Origin: Streptomyces venezuelae ATCC 10712
GTDB taxonomy: Bacteria > Actinomycetota > Actinomycetes > Streptomycetales > Streptomycetaceae
Direction: 5' to 3'
NCBI RefSeq assembly: GCF_008639165.1
Contig: NZ_CP029197.1
Location: 5,336,001 to 5,400,000 of the forward strand
DNA: 64,000 nucleotides
The notes beneath the pieces were generated by a model. It was not told the DNA's origin, did no database searches, and worked only from the letters and a program-made list of their open reading frames with translations. The translations under genes were made by a program, and so were the position numbers. Numbering within the stretch: the stretch's first letter is position 1; every line of letters begins with the position of its first letter. Below are positions 16,697 through 24,746 of this stretch, piece after piece.

Positions 16697-17283
16697 GCGG
16701 TGCCTCCCAGGGGCGATCCGAGAGCCGCGCGGAGCTCGCGGCGGGCGCGCAGGGCCCGGGTCTTGACGGTGCCCTCGGGTATCCCGAGCAGCCGGGCGGT
16801 CTCGCGGGTCGTCAGGCCGTCGACGACGGTCGCCCGCAGGACCTCGGCGAGCTCGGGCGACATCCGGTCGAGGGCGGCGCCCACCTCCCCGTATTCCAGG
16901 CCCGCGAGCACCCGGTCCTCGGCGGAGGGCGCGGTGACGGCCGGTTCGGCGCTCACGGTGACGCGCTCGGCCCGGGCGCGGACCCGCTGGGCGTCCACCA
17001 GGCGCCGTGCGGCGATCACCCAGATCCAGCCGCCGGCCTCGCCCCGTCCCCGGTGCGCCCCGGCGGAGCGCCAGACGGTGACGAAGGTGTCCTGGAGGAC
17101 TTCCCGTACGGTCTCCTGGTCCGGGCAGCGCCGGGTGAGGCGGGCGTGCAGCCAGCCGGCGTGCCGGTCGTACAGCACGGCGAGCGCCTCGGTGTCCCCC
17201 CGGGCGACCGCGCGGAGCAGCGCCGCGTCGTCGTCCTCGTCGCCCCCGGAGGGGCCTCCCCCTGCGGGGCGCAACAGTCTCAC
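16693..17283 (-). CDS. ECF-type RNA polymerase sigma factor
   Basis: 196 residues from GTG 17283. An in-frame CTG/TTG a few codons later sits better relative to the AGAGGG at about 17285-17290, so the exact start is open. Region 2 is seen as DTEALAVLYDRHAGWLHARL with VREVLQDTFVTVWRSA (2.1-2.4), and region 4 as MSPELAEVLRATVVDGLTTRETARLLGIPEGTVKTRALRARREL. This fits an ECF sigma factor of the zinc-anti-sigma-controlled type. It is translationally coupled to the anti-sigma/permease fusion. A GGAAC motif on the minus strand about 40 bp upstream of the start (17322-17326) could be the -35 of an autoregulated ECF promoter, but the matching -10 is weak. Confidence 0.9.
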   Translation of the reverse strand: MRLLRPAGGGPSGGDEDDDAALLRAVARGDTEALAVLYDRHAGWLHARLTRRCPDQETVREVLQDTFVTVWRSAGAHRGRGEAGGWIWVIAARRLVDAQRVRARAERVTVSAEPAVTAPSAEDRVLAGLEYGEVGAALDRMSPELAEVLRATVVDGLTTRETARLLGIPEGTVKTRALRARRELRAALGSPLGGTA

Positions 17284-17339
17284 GCCCTCTCTATCGCCCG
17301 GGCGCCCCGGTTCGGTTCTCCGTTCCGGGGGACGGCCCG

Positions 17340-17951
17340 TCAGGGGGTGGTCGGGGGGCCGCCGTCGGGGAGCACGGCGAAGACCCGCCGGAGGGCGGGC
17401 GGCCGCTCGCCGTCGCCCGCGACGACGAGCCGGTGGCGGTACGTCACGAAGTACTGGAAGCCGTCGGCGACCGGGCCGCCCGTCGGCCGCTCGGGGACCC
17501 GGGCGTACGCGGGGTCCTCGAGGGCGGCGCGGAGTTCGGCGGCCTCGGCGGGGGTCAGCCGGCCGGTGCGGGGCGGTTTGCGGCCGGAACGGCTGGTCCA
17601 GGAGCCGTCGTAGTGGATGACGAGCTGGTTGCGGACGCCGGCGAGGCCGCCGTTGACGACGACCTCGACGAGGACCGCGCCCGGCCGGGGCTCCGCCGTG
17701 CCCGTGCCTGCCGTGGCCGGCCCGCCCGGGGGAGGTGACGCGGGGCCGCTCGTCGCCGTCCCCGGGGCCGCCGTCCCGCTCGCGGGCGTGGCCGGTGACG
17801 CCGTGCGGCTCGTTCCCGTCGCCGTCCCGCCGCCGGTGGGCTCCGCCCCCGTCCCGCAGCCGCTCGCGCCGCCGACCAGGACCCCGGCCAGAAGCAGCGC
17901 CCCGCACCATCTCCCGCGTACGCCCCGTACGCCCCGCACCCCTCGCGCCAT
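17340..17951 (-). CDS. Putative secreted lipoprotein
   Basis: 203 residues from ATG 17951. A basic N-terminus (MARGVRGVRGVRGRW) and hydrophobic CGALLLAGVLVGGASGC form a signal peptide with a weak lipobox ASGC. A 60-residue Thr/Pro/Gly/Ser linker is followed by a compact domain with GRLTPAEAAELRAALEDPAYARVP and YFVTYRHRLVVAGDGE, a pattern seen in small secreted proteins of unknown function. It ends 56 bp before the sigma factor gene on the same strand, so it may belong to the same unit. Its function is unknown. Confidence 0.7.
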   Translation of the reverse strand: MARGVRGVRGVRGRWCGALLLAGVLVGGASGCGTGAEPTGGGTATGTSRTASPATPASGTAAPGTATSGPASPPPGGPATAGTGTAEPRPGAVLVEVVVNGGLAGVRNQLVIHYDGSWTSRSGRKPPRTGRLTPAEAAELRAALEDPAYARVPERPTGGPVADGFQYFVTYRHRLVVAGDGERPPALRRVFAVLPDGGPPTTP

Positions 17952-17995
17952 GGACCGAGCATGCCGGGTGAGGGGCGCCGCGCGCAGCCCGTCGG

Positions 17996-18649
17996 TCAGG
18001 TTCGGTCCGCCGGGTCTCCGTCCCGGACGATGCCGGTGAGCGGGCCCTGGTAGCGCCAGTCGAGGGAGTCGTACAGCGCGAGGCCGTCCGTGGTCGCGGC
18101 GAGCACCCCGGTCTCGGCGCCGGCCTGCGCGGCGGCCGCCTCCAGGGTGCGCATGACGTTGGCGCCGAGGCCGCGCCGCCGGTGCGCGGGGTCGGTCTCG
18201 ATCTGGTCGGCGACCGCCGTGGATCCGGTCGGGGCGATCTGGCCGCGGGCGGCGAGGGTGCCGTCGGGTGCGAGGACGCGGACCCGGATGACACCGTCCT
18301 TGACCTCGGTGGTGCGCGCGTACCCCTCGGGCGGGGCGGGCCGGGCGCCCGGGTCGAGCGGCTTGATCATCATGAAGCCGGGGTCGTCGGGGACCGTCCA
18401 GCCCTCGGTGATCCACTGCTGCGCGTCCTCGGGCCCGGCCATGATCTTGAGCCAGGTGTACGGGGTGGTCAGCCGGGTGCAGAGGGCGGTGACCGTGGTG
18501 GCGTCGGGGGCGGGCAGGACGTGCCGGACGACGTGCCGGGGCAGCCCCACGTCGATCCGGTACCCCCAGGGCCGGCCGACGGCGGCCGGGGTCCCCCGAG
18601 AGACGGTCCAGCCCGCCACCCATGCCGATGTAAGAGCTGCAATATCCAT
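17996..18649 (-). CDS. GNAT-family N-acetyltransferase
   Basis: 217 residues. The acetyl-CoA-binding motif A is clear as DQIETDPAHRRRGLGANVMRTLE, followed by GAETGVLAATTDGLALYDSLDW (motif B-like). The N-terminal ~90 residues (WGYRIDVGLPRHVVRHVL, YTWLKIMAGP) are typical of a streptomycete subgroup with an extra domain. The substrate is unknown. It is divergent from lon. Confidence 0.82.
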   Translation of the reverse strand: MDIAALTSAWVAGWTVSRGTPAAVGRPWGYRIDVGLPRHVVRHVLPAPDATTVTALCTRLTTPYTWLKIMAGPEDAQQWITEGWTVPDDPGFMMIKPLDPGARPAPPEGYARTTEVKDGVIRVRVLAPDGTLAARGQIAPTGSTAVADQIETDPAHRRRGLGANVMRTLEAAAAQAGAETGVLAATTDGLALYDSLDWRYQGPLTGIVRDGDPADRT

Positions 18650-18737
18650 GCGCTCATTACATCGGCCAAAAGTGGCCCGCGCGAGAGTGATCGCTCAGAG
18701 CGAACAGCCGTCCGGGAACATTCATGGGCTCACATGC

Positions 18738-18758
18738 ATTGAGTCGGCATAGCTCAAC
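18738..18758 (+). promoter_or_regulatory. HAIR-type operator (HspR binding site) upstream of lon
   Basis: ATTGAGT-N7-GCTCAAC, close to the HAIR consensus CTTGAGT-N7-ACTCAAG (6/7 and 5/7 matches, exact 7-bp spacing). It lies 22 bp upstream of the lon start codon. HspR is known to repress lon, clpB and dnaK in Streptomyces through this element. Confidence 0.8.
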
Positions 18759-18779
18759 TTGACTGCCGAAGGGGAGATC

Positions 18780-21191
18780 ATGGCTTCTGACTCCAAGCCG
18801 TCCGTGCCGCTCACTCTGCCCGTGCTGCCGCTCGACGACGAGGTCGTGCTGCCCGGCATGGTGGTGCCGCTCGACCTGTCCGACACCGACGTGCGGGCCG
18901 CCGTCGAGGCCGCCCAGGCCGCCGCGCGGCCCGGCACGGGCAAGCCGCGCGTGCTGCTCGTGCCCCGCGTCGACGGGACCTACGCGGGAACCGGCGTCCT
19001 GGGCACCGTCGAGCAGGTCGGACGGCTGTCCGACGGCGACCCCGGCGCCCTGATCCGCGGCATCGGCCGCGTCCGCATCGGCGCCGGTACGACCGGACCC
19101 GGCGCGGCCCTCTGGGTCGAGGGCAGCACCGTCGAGGAGACCCTGCCCGACCCGCTGCCCGGCCAGGTCGCCGACCTGGTCAAGGAGTACAAGGCGCTGG
19201 CCACCACCTGGCTGAAGAAGCGCGGCGCCTGGCAGGTCGTCGACCGCGTCCAGCAGATCGACGGCGTCGGCGCCCTCGCCGACAACTCCGGCTACTCCCC
19301 CTTCCTCACCGTCGAGCAGAAGGTCGCGCTCCTGGAGACCGCCGACCCGGTCGCCCGTCTCAAGCTCGCCACCGCCCAGCTCCGCGAGCACCTCGCCGAG
19401 CAGGACGTGGCGGAGACCATCGCCAAGGACGTCCAGGAGGGCGTCGACAAGCAGCAGCGCGAGTTCCTGCTCCGCCGCCAGCTCGAAGCCGTCCGCAAGG
19501 AGCTCCGCGACCTCAACGGCGAGGCCGAGGGCGACGAGTCCGACGACTACCGGGCCCGCGTGGAGGCCGCCGCCCTGCCGGAGAAGGTCCGCGAGGCCGC
19601 CCTCAAGGAGGTCGAGAAGCTGGAGCGGTCCAGCGACCAGTCCCCCGAGGGCTCCTGGATCCGCACCTGGCTGGACACCGTCCTCGAACTGCCGTGGAAC
19701 GAGCGGACCGAGGACCGGTACGACATCCGCGGCGCCCGCGCCGTGCTCGACGCCGAGCACGCGGGCCTGGACGACGTGAAGGAACGGATCACCGAGTACC
19801 TCGCGGTCCGCAAGCGCCGTGCCGAGCGCGGCCTCGGCGTCGTCGGCGGCCGCCGCGGCGGAGCCGTCCTCGCCCTCGTCGGCCCGCCCGGCGTCGGCAA
19901 GACCTCGCTCGGCGAGTCCGTCGCGCACGCGATGGGACGCGAGTTCGTCCGGGTCGCCCTCGGCGGCGTACGGGACGAGGCGGAGATCCGCGGTCACCGC
20001 AGGACCTACGTCGGAGCCCTGCCCGGCCGGATCGTCCGGGCCATCAAGGAGGCCGGGTCCATGAACCCGGTGGTCCTGCTCGACGAGATCGACAAGGTCG
20101 GCTCCGACTTCCGCGGCGACCCCGCGGCGGCCCTCCTCGAAGTCCTCGACCCGGCGCAGAACCACACCTTCCGCGACCACTACCTGGAGGTCGAACTCGA
20201 CCTCTCCGACGTCGTCTTCCTGGCCACGGCCAACGTCCTCGAAGCCATCCCGGAGGCGCTGCTCGACCGCATGGAGCTGGTCAGGCTCGACGGCTACACG
20301 GAGGACGAGAAGGTCGTCATCGCCCGTGACCACCTGCTGCCCCGGCAGCTGGAGCGCGCGGGCCTGGAGCCCGGCGAGGTCGTCCTCGAGGACGCCAGCC
20401 TGCGCAAGCTGGCCGGCGAGTACACCCGCGAGGCGGGCGTCCGCACCCTGGAGCGGTCCATCTCCCGGCTGCTCCGCAAGGTCGCGGCCCAGCACGAACT
20501 CGGGGACCGCGAACTGCCGTTCACGGTCACGCCGGACGACCTGCGCGAGCTCATCGGACGGCCGCACCACGTGCCGGAGTCGGCCCAGGACCCGGCCGAG
20601 CGCCGGACGGCCGTGCCCGGTGTCGCCACCGGACTCGCCGTGACCGGGGCGGGCGGCGACGTGCTCTTCGTCGAGGCCTCCCTGGCCGACCCGGAGACCG
20701 GCGCCGCCGGACTGACCCTCACCGGCCAGCTGGGCGACGTGATGAAGGAGTCGGCGCAGATCGCGCTCTCCTTCCTCCGCTCGCACGGCGCGGAACTGGA
20801 GCTGCCCGTCACCGGTCTGAAGGACCGCGGCGTGCACATCCACTTCCCGGCGGGCGCCGTCCCCAAGGACGGCCCGAGCGCGGGCGTCACCATGACGACC
20901 GCCCTCGCCTCGCTGCTGAGCGGGCGCCTGGTCCGCACGGACGTGGCCATGACCGGAGAGGTCTCCCTCACCGGCCGGGTCCTGCCGATCGGCGGCGTGA
21001 AGCAGAAGCTGCTCGCCGCGCACCGGGCGGGCATCACCACGGTCGTGATCCCCAAGCGGAACGAGGCCGACCTGGACGACGTCCCGGCCGAGATCCTGGA
21101 GAAGCTGGAGGTCCACCCGGTGACCGACGTCCGGCAGGTCCTGGAGATCGCGCTGGCGCCGGCCGCGGTGCCGGTCGGAGCGGCCGCGTAA
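18780..21191 (+). CDS. lon: ATP-dependent Lon protease
   Basis: 803 residues from ATG 18780, with AAGGGGAG about 4-11 nt upstream. The layout is: N-terminal substrate-binding LAN domain (LPVLPLDDEVVLPGMVVPL), central coiled region, and AAA+ module with Walker A GPPGVGKT at ~368-375 and Walker B VVLLDEIDKV. The protease domain has the Ser/Lys dyad: Ser700 in PKDGPSAGV and Lys743 in GGVKQK. It degrades misfolded and selected regulatory proteins in the cytosol and is normally heat-shock controlled; the HAIR element just upstream fits HspR repression. A hairpin terminator follows. Confidence 0.98.
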   Translation: MASDSKPSVPLTLPVLPLDDEVVLPGMVVPLDLSDTDVRAAVEAAQAAARPGTGKPRVLLVPRVDGTYAGTGVLGTVEQVGRLSDGDPGALIRGIGRVRIGAGTTGPGAALWVEGSTVEETLPDPLPGQVADLVKEYKALATTWLKKRGAWQVVDRVQQIDGVGALADNSGYSPFLTVEQKVALLETADPVARLKLATAQLREHLAEQDVAETIAKDVQEGVDKQQREFLLRRQLEAVRKELRDLNGEAEGDESDDYRARVEAAALPEKVREAALKEVEKLERSSDQSPEGSWIRTWLDTVLELPWNERTEDRYDIRGARAVLDAEHAGLDDVKERITEYLAVRKRRAERGLGVVGGRRGGAVLALVGPPGVGKTSLGESVAHAMGREFVRVALGGVRDEAEIRGHRRTYVGALPGRIVRAIKEAGSMNPVVLLDEIDKVGSDFRGDPAAALLEVLDPAQNHTFRDHYLEVELDLSDVVFLATANVLEAIPEALLDRMELVRLDGYTEDEKVVIARDHLLPRQLERAGLEPGEVVLEDASLRKLAGEYTREAGVRTLERSISRLLRKVAAQHELGDRELPFTVTPDDLRELIGRPHHVPESAQDPAERRTAVPGVATGLAVTGAGGDVLFVEASLADPETGAAGLTLTGQLGDVMKESAQIALSFLRSHGAELELPVTGLKDRGVHIHFPAGAVPKDGPSAGVTMTTALASLLSGRLVRTDVAMTGEVSLTGRVLPIGGVKQKLLAAHRAGITTVVIPKRNEADLDDVPAEILEKLEVHPVTDVRQVLEIALAPAAVPVGAAA

Positions 21192-21204
21192 CGCACGCGG
21201 GACC

Positions 21205-21237
21205 GGAGCGGGGTGCCCCCGGAGGGCGCCCCGCTCC
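21205..21237 (+). terminator. Intrinsic terminator after lon
   Basis: The 14-bp stem GGAGCGGGGTGCCC (21205-21218) pairs with GGGCGCCCCGCTCC (21224-21237), with one G-U pair and a short loop. It begins 14 bp after the lon stop. Confidence 0.75.
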
Positions 21238-21301
21238 GCCGTGTCCGGGGGCGCCGCGTACCCGGAGGTAATTCTTCACCCGGATGTCAGTCGGGGGTGT
21301 C

Positions 21302-21922
21302 ATGCTCGTACGCATGAACGAAGACGCCTTCTGGGCTCTCATCGACGAGTTGAGCCGCCGGCCCGGTGACCGGGACGAGCGGCTGGAGTGGCTGCGCACG
21401 GAGCTGCTCCGGCGACCGGCCGCCGAGAGCGTGGAGTTCCAGGTGCGCCTGGAGGACGCGTGCGAGGCCGCCGGCTCGCGCGCGCTGTGGCGGGCGGCGG
21501 ACCGGATCGAGAGCGGGGGCTGCACCGACGACGGCTTCCACTACTTCACGCTCTGGCTGGTCGGCCAGGGGCGGAAGGTGTACGAGTCGGTGGTCGCCGA
21601 CCCGGACGCGCTGGCCGACGTCCCGGAGATACGGGCCCTGGTGGGCCGGCTCCGGGGCGAGTGGGACGACGACGAGTGGCCGGAGTGGGAGGAGCTCGAC
21701 TACGTCGCCCAGGACGCCTTCGACGAGCTGACCGGCCAGGAGGACGACGACGGCGAGGAGTTCCTCGACGCCGTGGAGGAGGCCGCCGAGGAGCTCGCGG
21801 ACGAACTCACCGGCGACGCGGGGGAGTGGGAAGAGGGCGGCGCGCCCCGGGGGTCTCGTCCGGAGGGGATGGCGATACCCCGGCTCGCCGCCCTCTTCCC
21901 GCTCGGCGCGTCCGGCTCCTGA
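21302..21922 (+). CDS. DUF4240 domain protein
   Basis: About 206 residues. The N-terminal MNEDAFWALIDELSRRPGD and the following WLRTELLRRPAAESVEFQ, DDGFHYFTLWLVGQG and PDALADVPEIRALV match the DUF4240 family, a cytosolic domain of unknown function. A very acidic stretch follows (residues ~115-180). Three in-frame ATGs (21284, 21302, 21314) are possible and none has an ideal ribosome site; I use the middle one. It is monocistronic between lon and the convergent LPMO gene. Confidence 0.8.
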   Translation: MLVRMNEDAFWALIDELSRRPGDRDERLEWLRTELLRRPAAESVEFQVRLEDACEAAGSRALWRAADRIESGGCTDDGFHYFTLWLVGQGRKVYESVVADPDALADVPEIRALVGRLRGEWDDDEWPEWEELDYVAQDAFDELTGQEDDDGEEFLDAVEEAAEELADELTGDAGEWEEGGAPRGSRPEGMAIPRLAALFPLGASGS

Positions 21923-21975
21923 GGCTCCGGGGACGGCATTCCCGGAGTTCCCATGAGCCGGACGGGTCCGGGCGC

Positions 21976-22863
21976 CTAGGAGGCGGAGGAGTTCCGGCGG
22001 CGGCCCAGGAGCAGGCTGCCCGCGCCGAAGGCGGCGAGGGCGCCCGCGCCCGCGAGCGCCATGGGCAGCGGGGAGGCGGGGGCCGCGGTGGCCTCGGCGG
22101 AGAGGGCCGGGGCCTGCTCGTCGCCGCCGTGGCCCGCGTGGCTCACGGTGGACAGGGCCGCGCCGGCCGCGATCTTCGCCTCGGTCGGGGCCTGGGCCTG
22201 GGTCTTGGCGGCCTGCCCCGCCGCCGTACCGCCGAAGGTGACGTCCGAGCAGCTGTAGAAGGCCTCGGGGCTGTCGTTGCGCTGCCACACCTTGTAGATG
22301 ATGTGGCGGCCGGTGCGGGCGGGGAGGTTGCCGGTGAAGTTGTAGTAGCCGTCGGTGGCGGTGCGGGTGGTGTTGTGGACGGCGACGGGGGTCGCGTCCA
22401 GGTCCGACCACTTCAGCGGCTGCGTGGGGTCGAAGCCCGGCTTGGTGATGTAGACGGTCATGGTGCCGGAGTGGGCGGCCGTCACCCGGACCTTGAAGGC
22501 GAAGGAGCCCGCGGTGACCGGCGTCGAGGGCCAGTCGGTGCGCGCCCAGTCCAGGGCCCGGTACTTCTCGCGGTTCGCCGAGCAGAGCTTGCCGTCCGGG
22601 ATGAGGGCCTGGTGCTGTCCGGCGGCGTTGGCGATGTTGACCTCGTTCCAGTCGTAGAGCGGCTGGGTGCCGGAGTCGGCGACGAGGTCCTTGCACACCT
22701 GCGACTTGGGGGTCTCGGGGCCCTCGGCGTAACAGGCGGCCACCCGGCTCACGGGGTTGAAGACGGCTCCGTGGGCGCTCGCGGTGGTGGGGGTGAGGGT
22801 GACGAGGGCAGCAGCGGCGGACAGGGCGGCGACGCCGGCGGCGGTGCGGCGGGTGGACGGCAT
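21976..22863 (-). CDS. AA10 lytic polysaccharide monooxygenase (chitin-binding type), membrane-anchored
   Basis: 295 residues. The signal peptide ends ...TTASA, exposing His31 (HGAVFNPVSR), the N-terminal copper ligand of LPMOs. The second histidine of the brace is in TAAHSGTMTVYITK. Other family motifs are DLVADSGTQPLYDWNEVNI, GRHIIYKVWQRNDSPEAFYSCSDV and paired cysteines. AA10 enzymes oxidatively cleave crystalline chitin or cellulose. Unlike many short secreted forms, it has a ~60-residue Ala-rich linker and a C-terminal hydrophobic helix followed by GRRRNSSAS, suggesting cell-envelope anchoring; I see no LPXTG/LAXTG sortase motif. A DasR-like site lies upstream. Confidence 0.9.
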   Translation of the reverse strand: MPSTRRTAAGVAALSAAAALVTLTPTTASAHGAVFNPVSRVAACYAEGPETPKSQVCKDLVADSGTQPLYDWNEVNIANAAGQHQALIPDGKLCSANREKYRALDWARTDWPSTPVTAGSFAFKVRVTAAHSGTMTVYITKPGFDPTQPLKWSDLDATPVAVHNTTRTATDGYYNFTGNLPARTGRHIIYKVWQRNDSPEAFYSCSDVTFGGTAAGQAAKTQAQAPTEAKIAAGAALSTVSHAGHGGDEQAPALSAEATAAPASPLPMALAGAGALAAFGAGSLLLGRRRNSSAS

Positions 22864-22958
22864 GCGGGGGCTCTCTCTCGTGCGTGGGGAGGACGGAACG
22901 AGCAACGCGCGCTGAGCGAACGGAAGTTGAGTCCCGGGCGATCGTCGTAGAGACTCGC

Positions 22959-22974
22959 ATTGGTCCATACCAAT
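22959..22974 (-). promoter_or_regulatory. DasR-like dre element upstream of the LPMO gene
   Basis: The symmetric sequence ATTGGTCCATACCAAT matches the DasR consensus ACTGGTCTAGACCAGT at 12 of 16 positions. It lies 96 bp upstream of the LPMO start and overlaps a possible -35 (TTGGTA on the minus strand). DasR controls chitin/GlcNAc genes, consistent with the product. Confidence 0.6.
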
Positions 22975-22993
22975 AGGCAAGGGAGCGGACGGA

Positions 22994-23038
22994 AAAAGCC
23001 GCAGCGGCCCCCGGGGTGCCGCACACCCGGGGGCCGCT
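22994..23038 (-). terminator. Intrinsic terminator of the GH25 lysozyme gene
   Basis: The stem CACCCGGGGGCCGCT / AGCGGCCCCCGGGGTG (23003-23038, one extra G) lies 17 bp past the lysozyme stop. In the minus-strand direction it is followed by a CTTTTT tract at 22994-22999. Confidence 0.85.
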
Positions 23039-23054
23039 CGTCGTGCGGGAGCCG

Positions 23055-23885
23055 TCAGCCGTTGGCGAGCGCCTGCACCCGCGACAGGTCGCCGTTGAAG
23101 TGGTTGTGGTCGCCGACCGTCGGGCCGGAGGAGGTGTACTGCCACATCGTGTAGTACTGCCAGCCGGCCGGGAGTTCGCCCACCGTCGCGGCGTACCGCG
23201 CGATCCACAGCGGGTTGGTCGAGGCGAAGGCGGAGGAGTTGCCGGTGCACTGGGTCCACCAGCTGGTCGCCGTGTAGATGACGGCGTCCCGGCCGGTCCG
23301 CGCCTTGTACCGGTTCACGAAGTCGCGGATCCAGGCCACCATGCCGGCCTGGGTCTTGCCGTAGCAGGTCGCGCCGTACGGGTTCCACTCGATGTCGAGG
23401 ACCCCCGGCAGGGTCTTGCCGTCCTTCGACCAGCCGCCGCCGTTGTTGACGAAGTAGTCGGCCTGGGCCGCGCCCGTCGTCGTGTCCGGGGTGGCGAAGT
23501 GGTACGTGCCCCGGATCATGCCCACGTTGTACGAGCCGGTGTACTGCTGGTTGAAGTAGGTGTTCTTGTAGTAGGTGCCCTCCGTCGCCTTGACGTAGGT
23601 CCACTTGACGCCGCTGTTCCACAGGGTGGACCAGGCGACGTTCCCCTGGTGGCTGGAGACGTCCACGCCTTCCGTCTGGACGGCCAGGGCGGAGGCGGCG
23701 CCGGGGGCGGCGCCCTGCCCGTCGTGCGCGAGGACGCCCATGCCCATGCTGGCGGAGCCGCGGGCGGGCGCCGGGCGGACCCCCGGGTCCGGGGCGGCGC
23801 CGGCGGAGGCGGCGAGGGGGAGGAGGAGGGTCAGGGCCGCGAGTGCGGCACCGGCGAGGGTCGTTCCGGATCTGTGCACACGCAT
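23055..23885 (-). CDS. Secreted GH25 lysozyme (muramidase)
   Basis: 276 residues from ATG 23885, with GGAGG 7 nt upstream. The signal peptide is MRVHRSGTTLAGAALAALTLL... with cleavage near ASAGA, followed by a short Pro/Ala/Met linker. The GH25 TIM-barrel starts at GVDVSSHQGNVAW and contains WTYVKATEGTYYKN, GTYHFATPD, the catalytic-region LDIEWNPYG, VIYTATSWW and WQYTSSG. GH25 enzymes hydrolyse MurNAc-GlcNAc bonds in peptidoglycan outside the cell. It has its own terminator and a ~270-bp upstream region shared with a divergent MarR gene. Confidence 0.95.
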   Translation of the reverse strand: MRVHRSGTTLAGAALAALTLLLPLAASAGAAPDPGVRPAPARGSASMGMGVLAHDGQGAAPGAASALAVQTEGVDVSSHQGNVAWSTLWNSGVKWTYVKATEGTYYKNTYFNQQYTGSYNVGMIRGTYHFATPDTTTGAAQADYFVNNGGGWSKDGKTLPGVLDIEWNPYGATCYGKTQAGMVAWIRDFVNRYKARTGRDAVIYTATSWWTQCTGNSSAFASTNPLWIARYAATVGELPAGWQYYTMWQYTSSGPTVGDHNHFNGDLSRVQALANG

Positions 23886-23985
23886 TGCGTGCCTCCGAAA
23901 GGATCGAGGGGGGAGGGGTGTCGGGTGCCGGCTGACAGTCCTGGTGTGGACATGTCATGGATGACGTCGGGGACGACGCTACGCA

Positions 23986-24116
23986 CGTAGACCCGGCCGG
24001 CGGAAGGGGGCCTGGATGCCGCCGTTGGTCTACGCCTGCGAAATACTGAAGGAGCTGCGGCGATGGGCCTCGGCCGAAAGAAACTTTCAGCGGCTGGAAG
24101 TGGCGCGAAAAGCGCC
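23986..24116. promoter_or_regulatory. Lysozyme/MarR divergent control region with three dyads
   Basis: Three inverted repeats can be read. CGTAGACC (23986-23993) pairs with GGTCTACG (24027-24034). GAAAG-AAA-CTTTC lies at 24076-24088 and contains GAAACTTTC. GGCGC-GAAAA-GCGCC lies at 24102-24116, 35 bp before the MarR start. Any of these could be a MarR-type or carbon-source operator; which is used cannot be told from sequence. Confidence 0.45.
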
Positions 24117-24151
24117 GCCAGGCCGCCGGGGAACCTGCGGGAGGTGCCGAC

Positions 24152-24742
24152 GTGCACGCAAGCGGTACGGGAAGTGAAGACAAGGCCGCGCCGCCCACCG
24201 CCTCCCCGACCCCCGGCGGCGAGCCCGCGCCGCCCACCGCCGCCCCGGCCCCCGGCGGCGAACCCGGGCCGACCGCCCTCGGTGACGCCGCCGACGTTCC
24301 GCCCGCCGGGGTCGACCGCGAGTTCCTCGCGCTCGAACGCGAACTTGCCGTCTTCCTGCGGCGCGCCCGCGCCCAGTCCGGCGAGATGGCCCGCGAGGTC
24401 CACCCCGAGCTGGAACCCGCCGCTTACGGCCTCTTCGTACGCCTCGACGACGCCGGCCCCCAGCGGGCCACCGAACTCGCCGGGTACTTCGGCGTCGGCA
24501 AGGCGACCATGAGCCGCCAGCTCCGCGCCCTCGAAGACCTCGGCCTGGTCGCCCGCGACCCCGACCCCGCCGACGGGCGCGCCTCGCTGGTGCGGCTCAC
24601 CGAGGAGGGCCGGAACCGCTTCCGGCACGTGCGGGACGCCCGCCGCGAGCGGTACGTGCGCAAGCTCGCCGACTGGGACCGCTCCGAGGTCGCCGAACTC
24701 GCCCGCCTCCTGAACCACTTCAACGTCAGAGCCGAGGGCTGA
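24152..24742 (+). CDS. MarR-family transcriptional regulator
   Basis: 196 residues from GTG 24152, with GGGAGG 7 nt upstream. A ~45-residue Pro/Gly/Ala N-terminal extension precedes the winged-helix core: LEPAAYGLFVRLDDAGPQRATELAGYFGVGKATMSRQLRALEDLGLVARDPDPADGRASLVRLTEEG. This contains the recognition helix and the DxRxxxVxLT wing motif (here DGRASLVRLT). MarR proteins bind palindromes as dimers; dyads occur just upstream, so autoregulation and control of the divergent lysozyme are plausible. The ligand is unknown. Confidence 0.9.
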   Translation: MHASGTGSEDKAAPPTASPTPGGEPAPPTAAPAPGGEPGPTALGDAADVPPAGVDREFLALERELAVFLRRARAQSGEMAREVHPELEPAAYGLFVRLDDAGPQRATELAGYFGVGKATMSRQLRALEDLGLVARDPDPADGRASLVRLTEEGRNRFRHVRDARRERYVRKLADWDRSEVAELARLLNHFNVRAEG

Positions 24743-24746
24743 GCGC

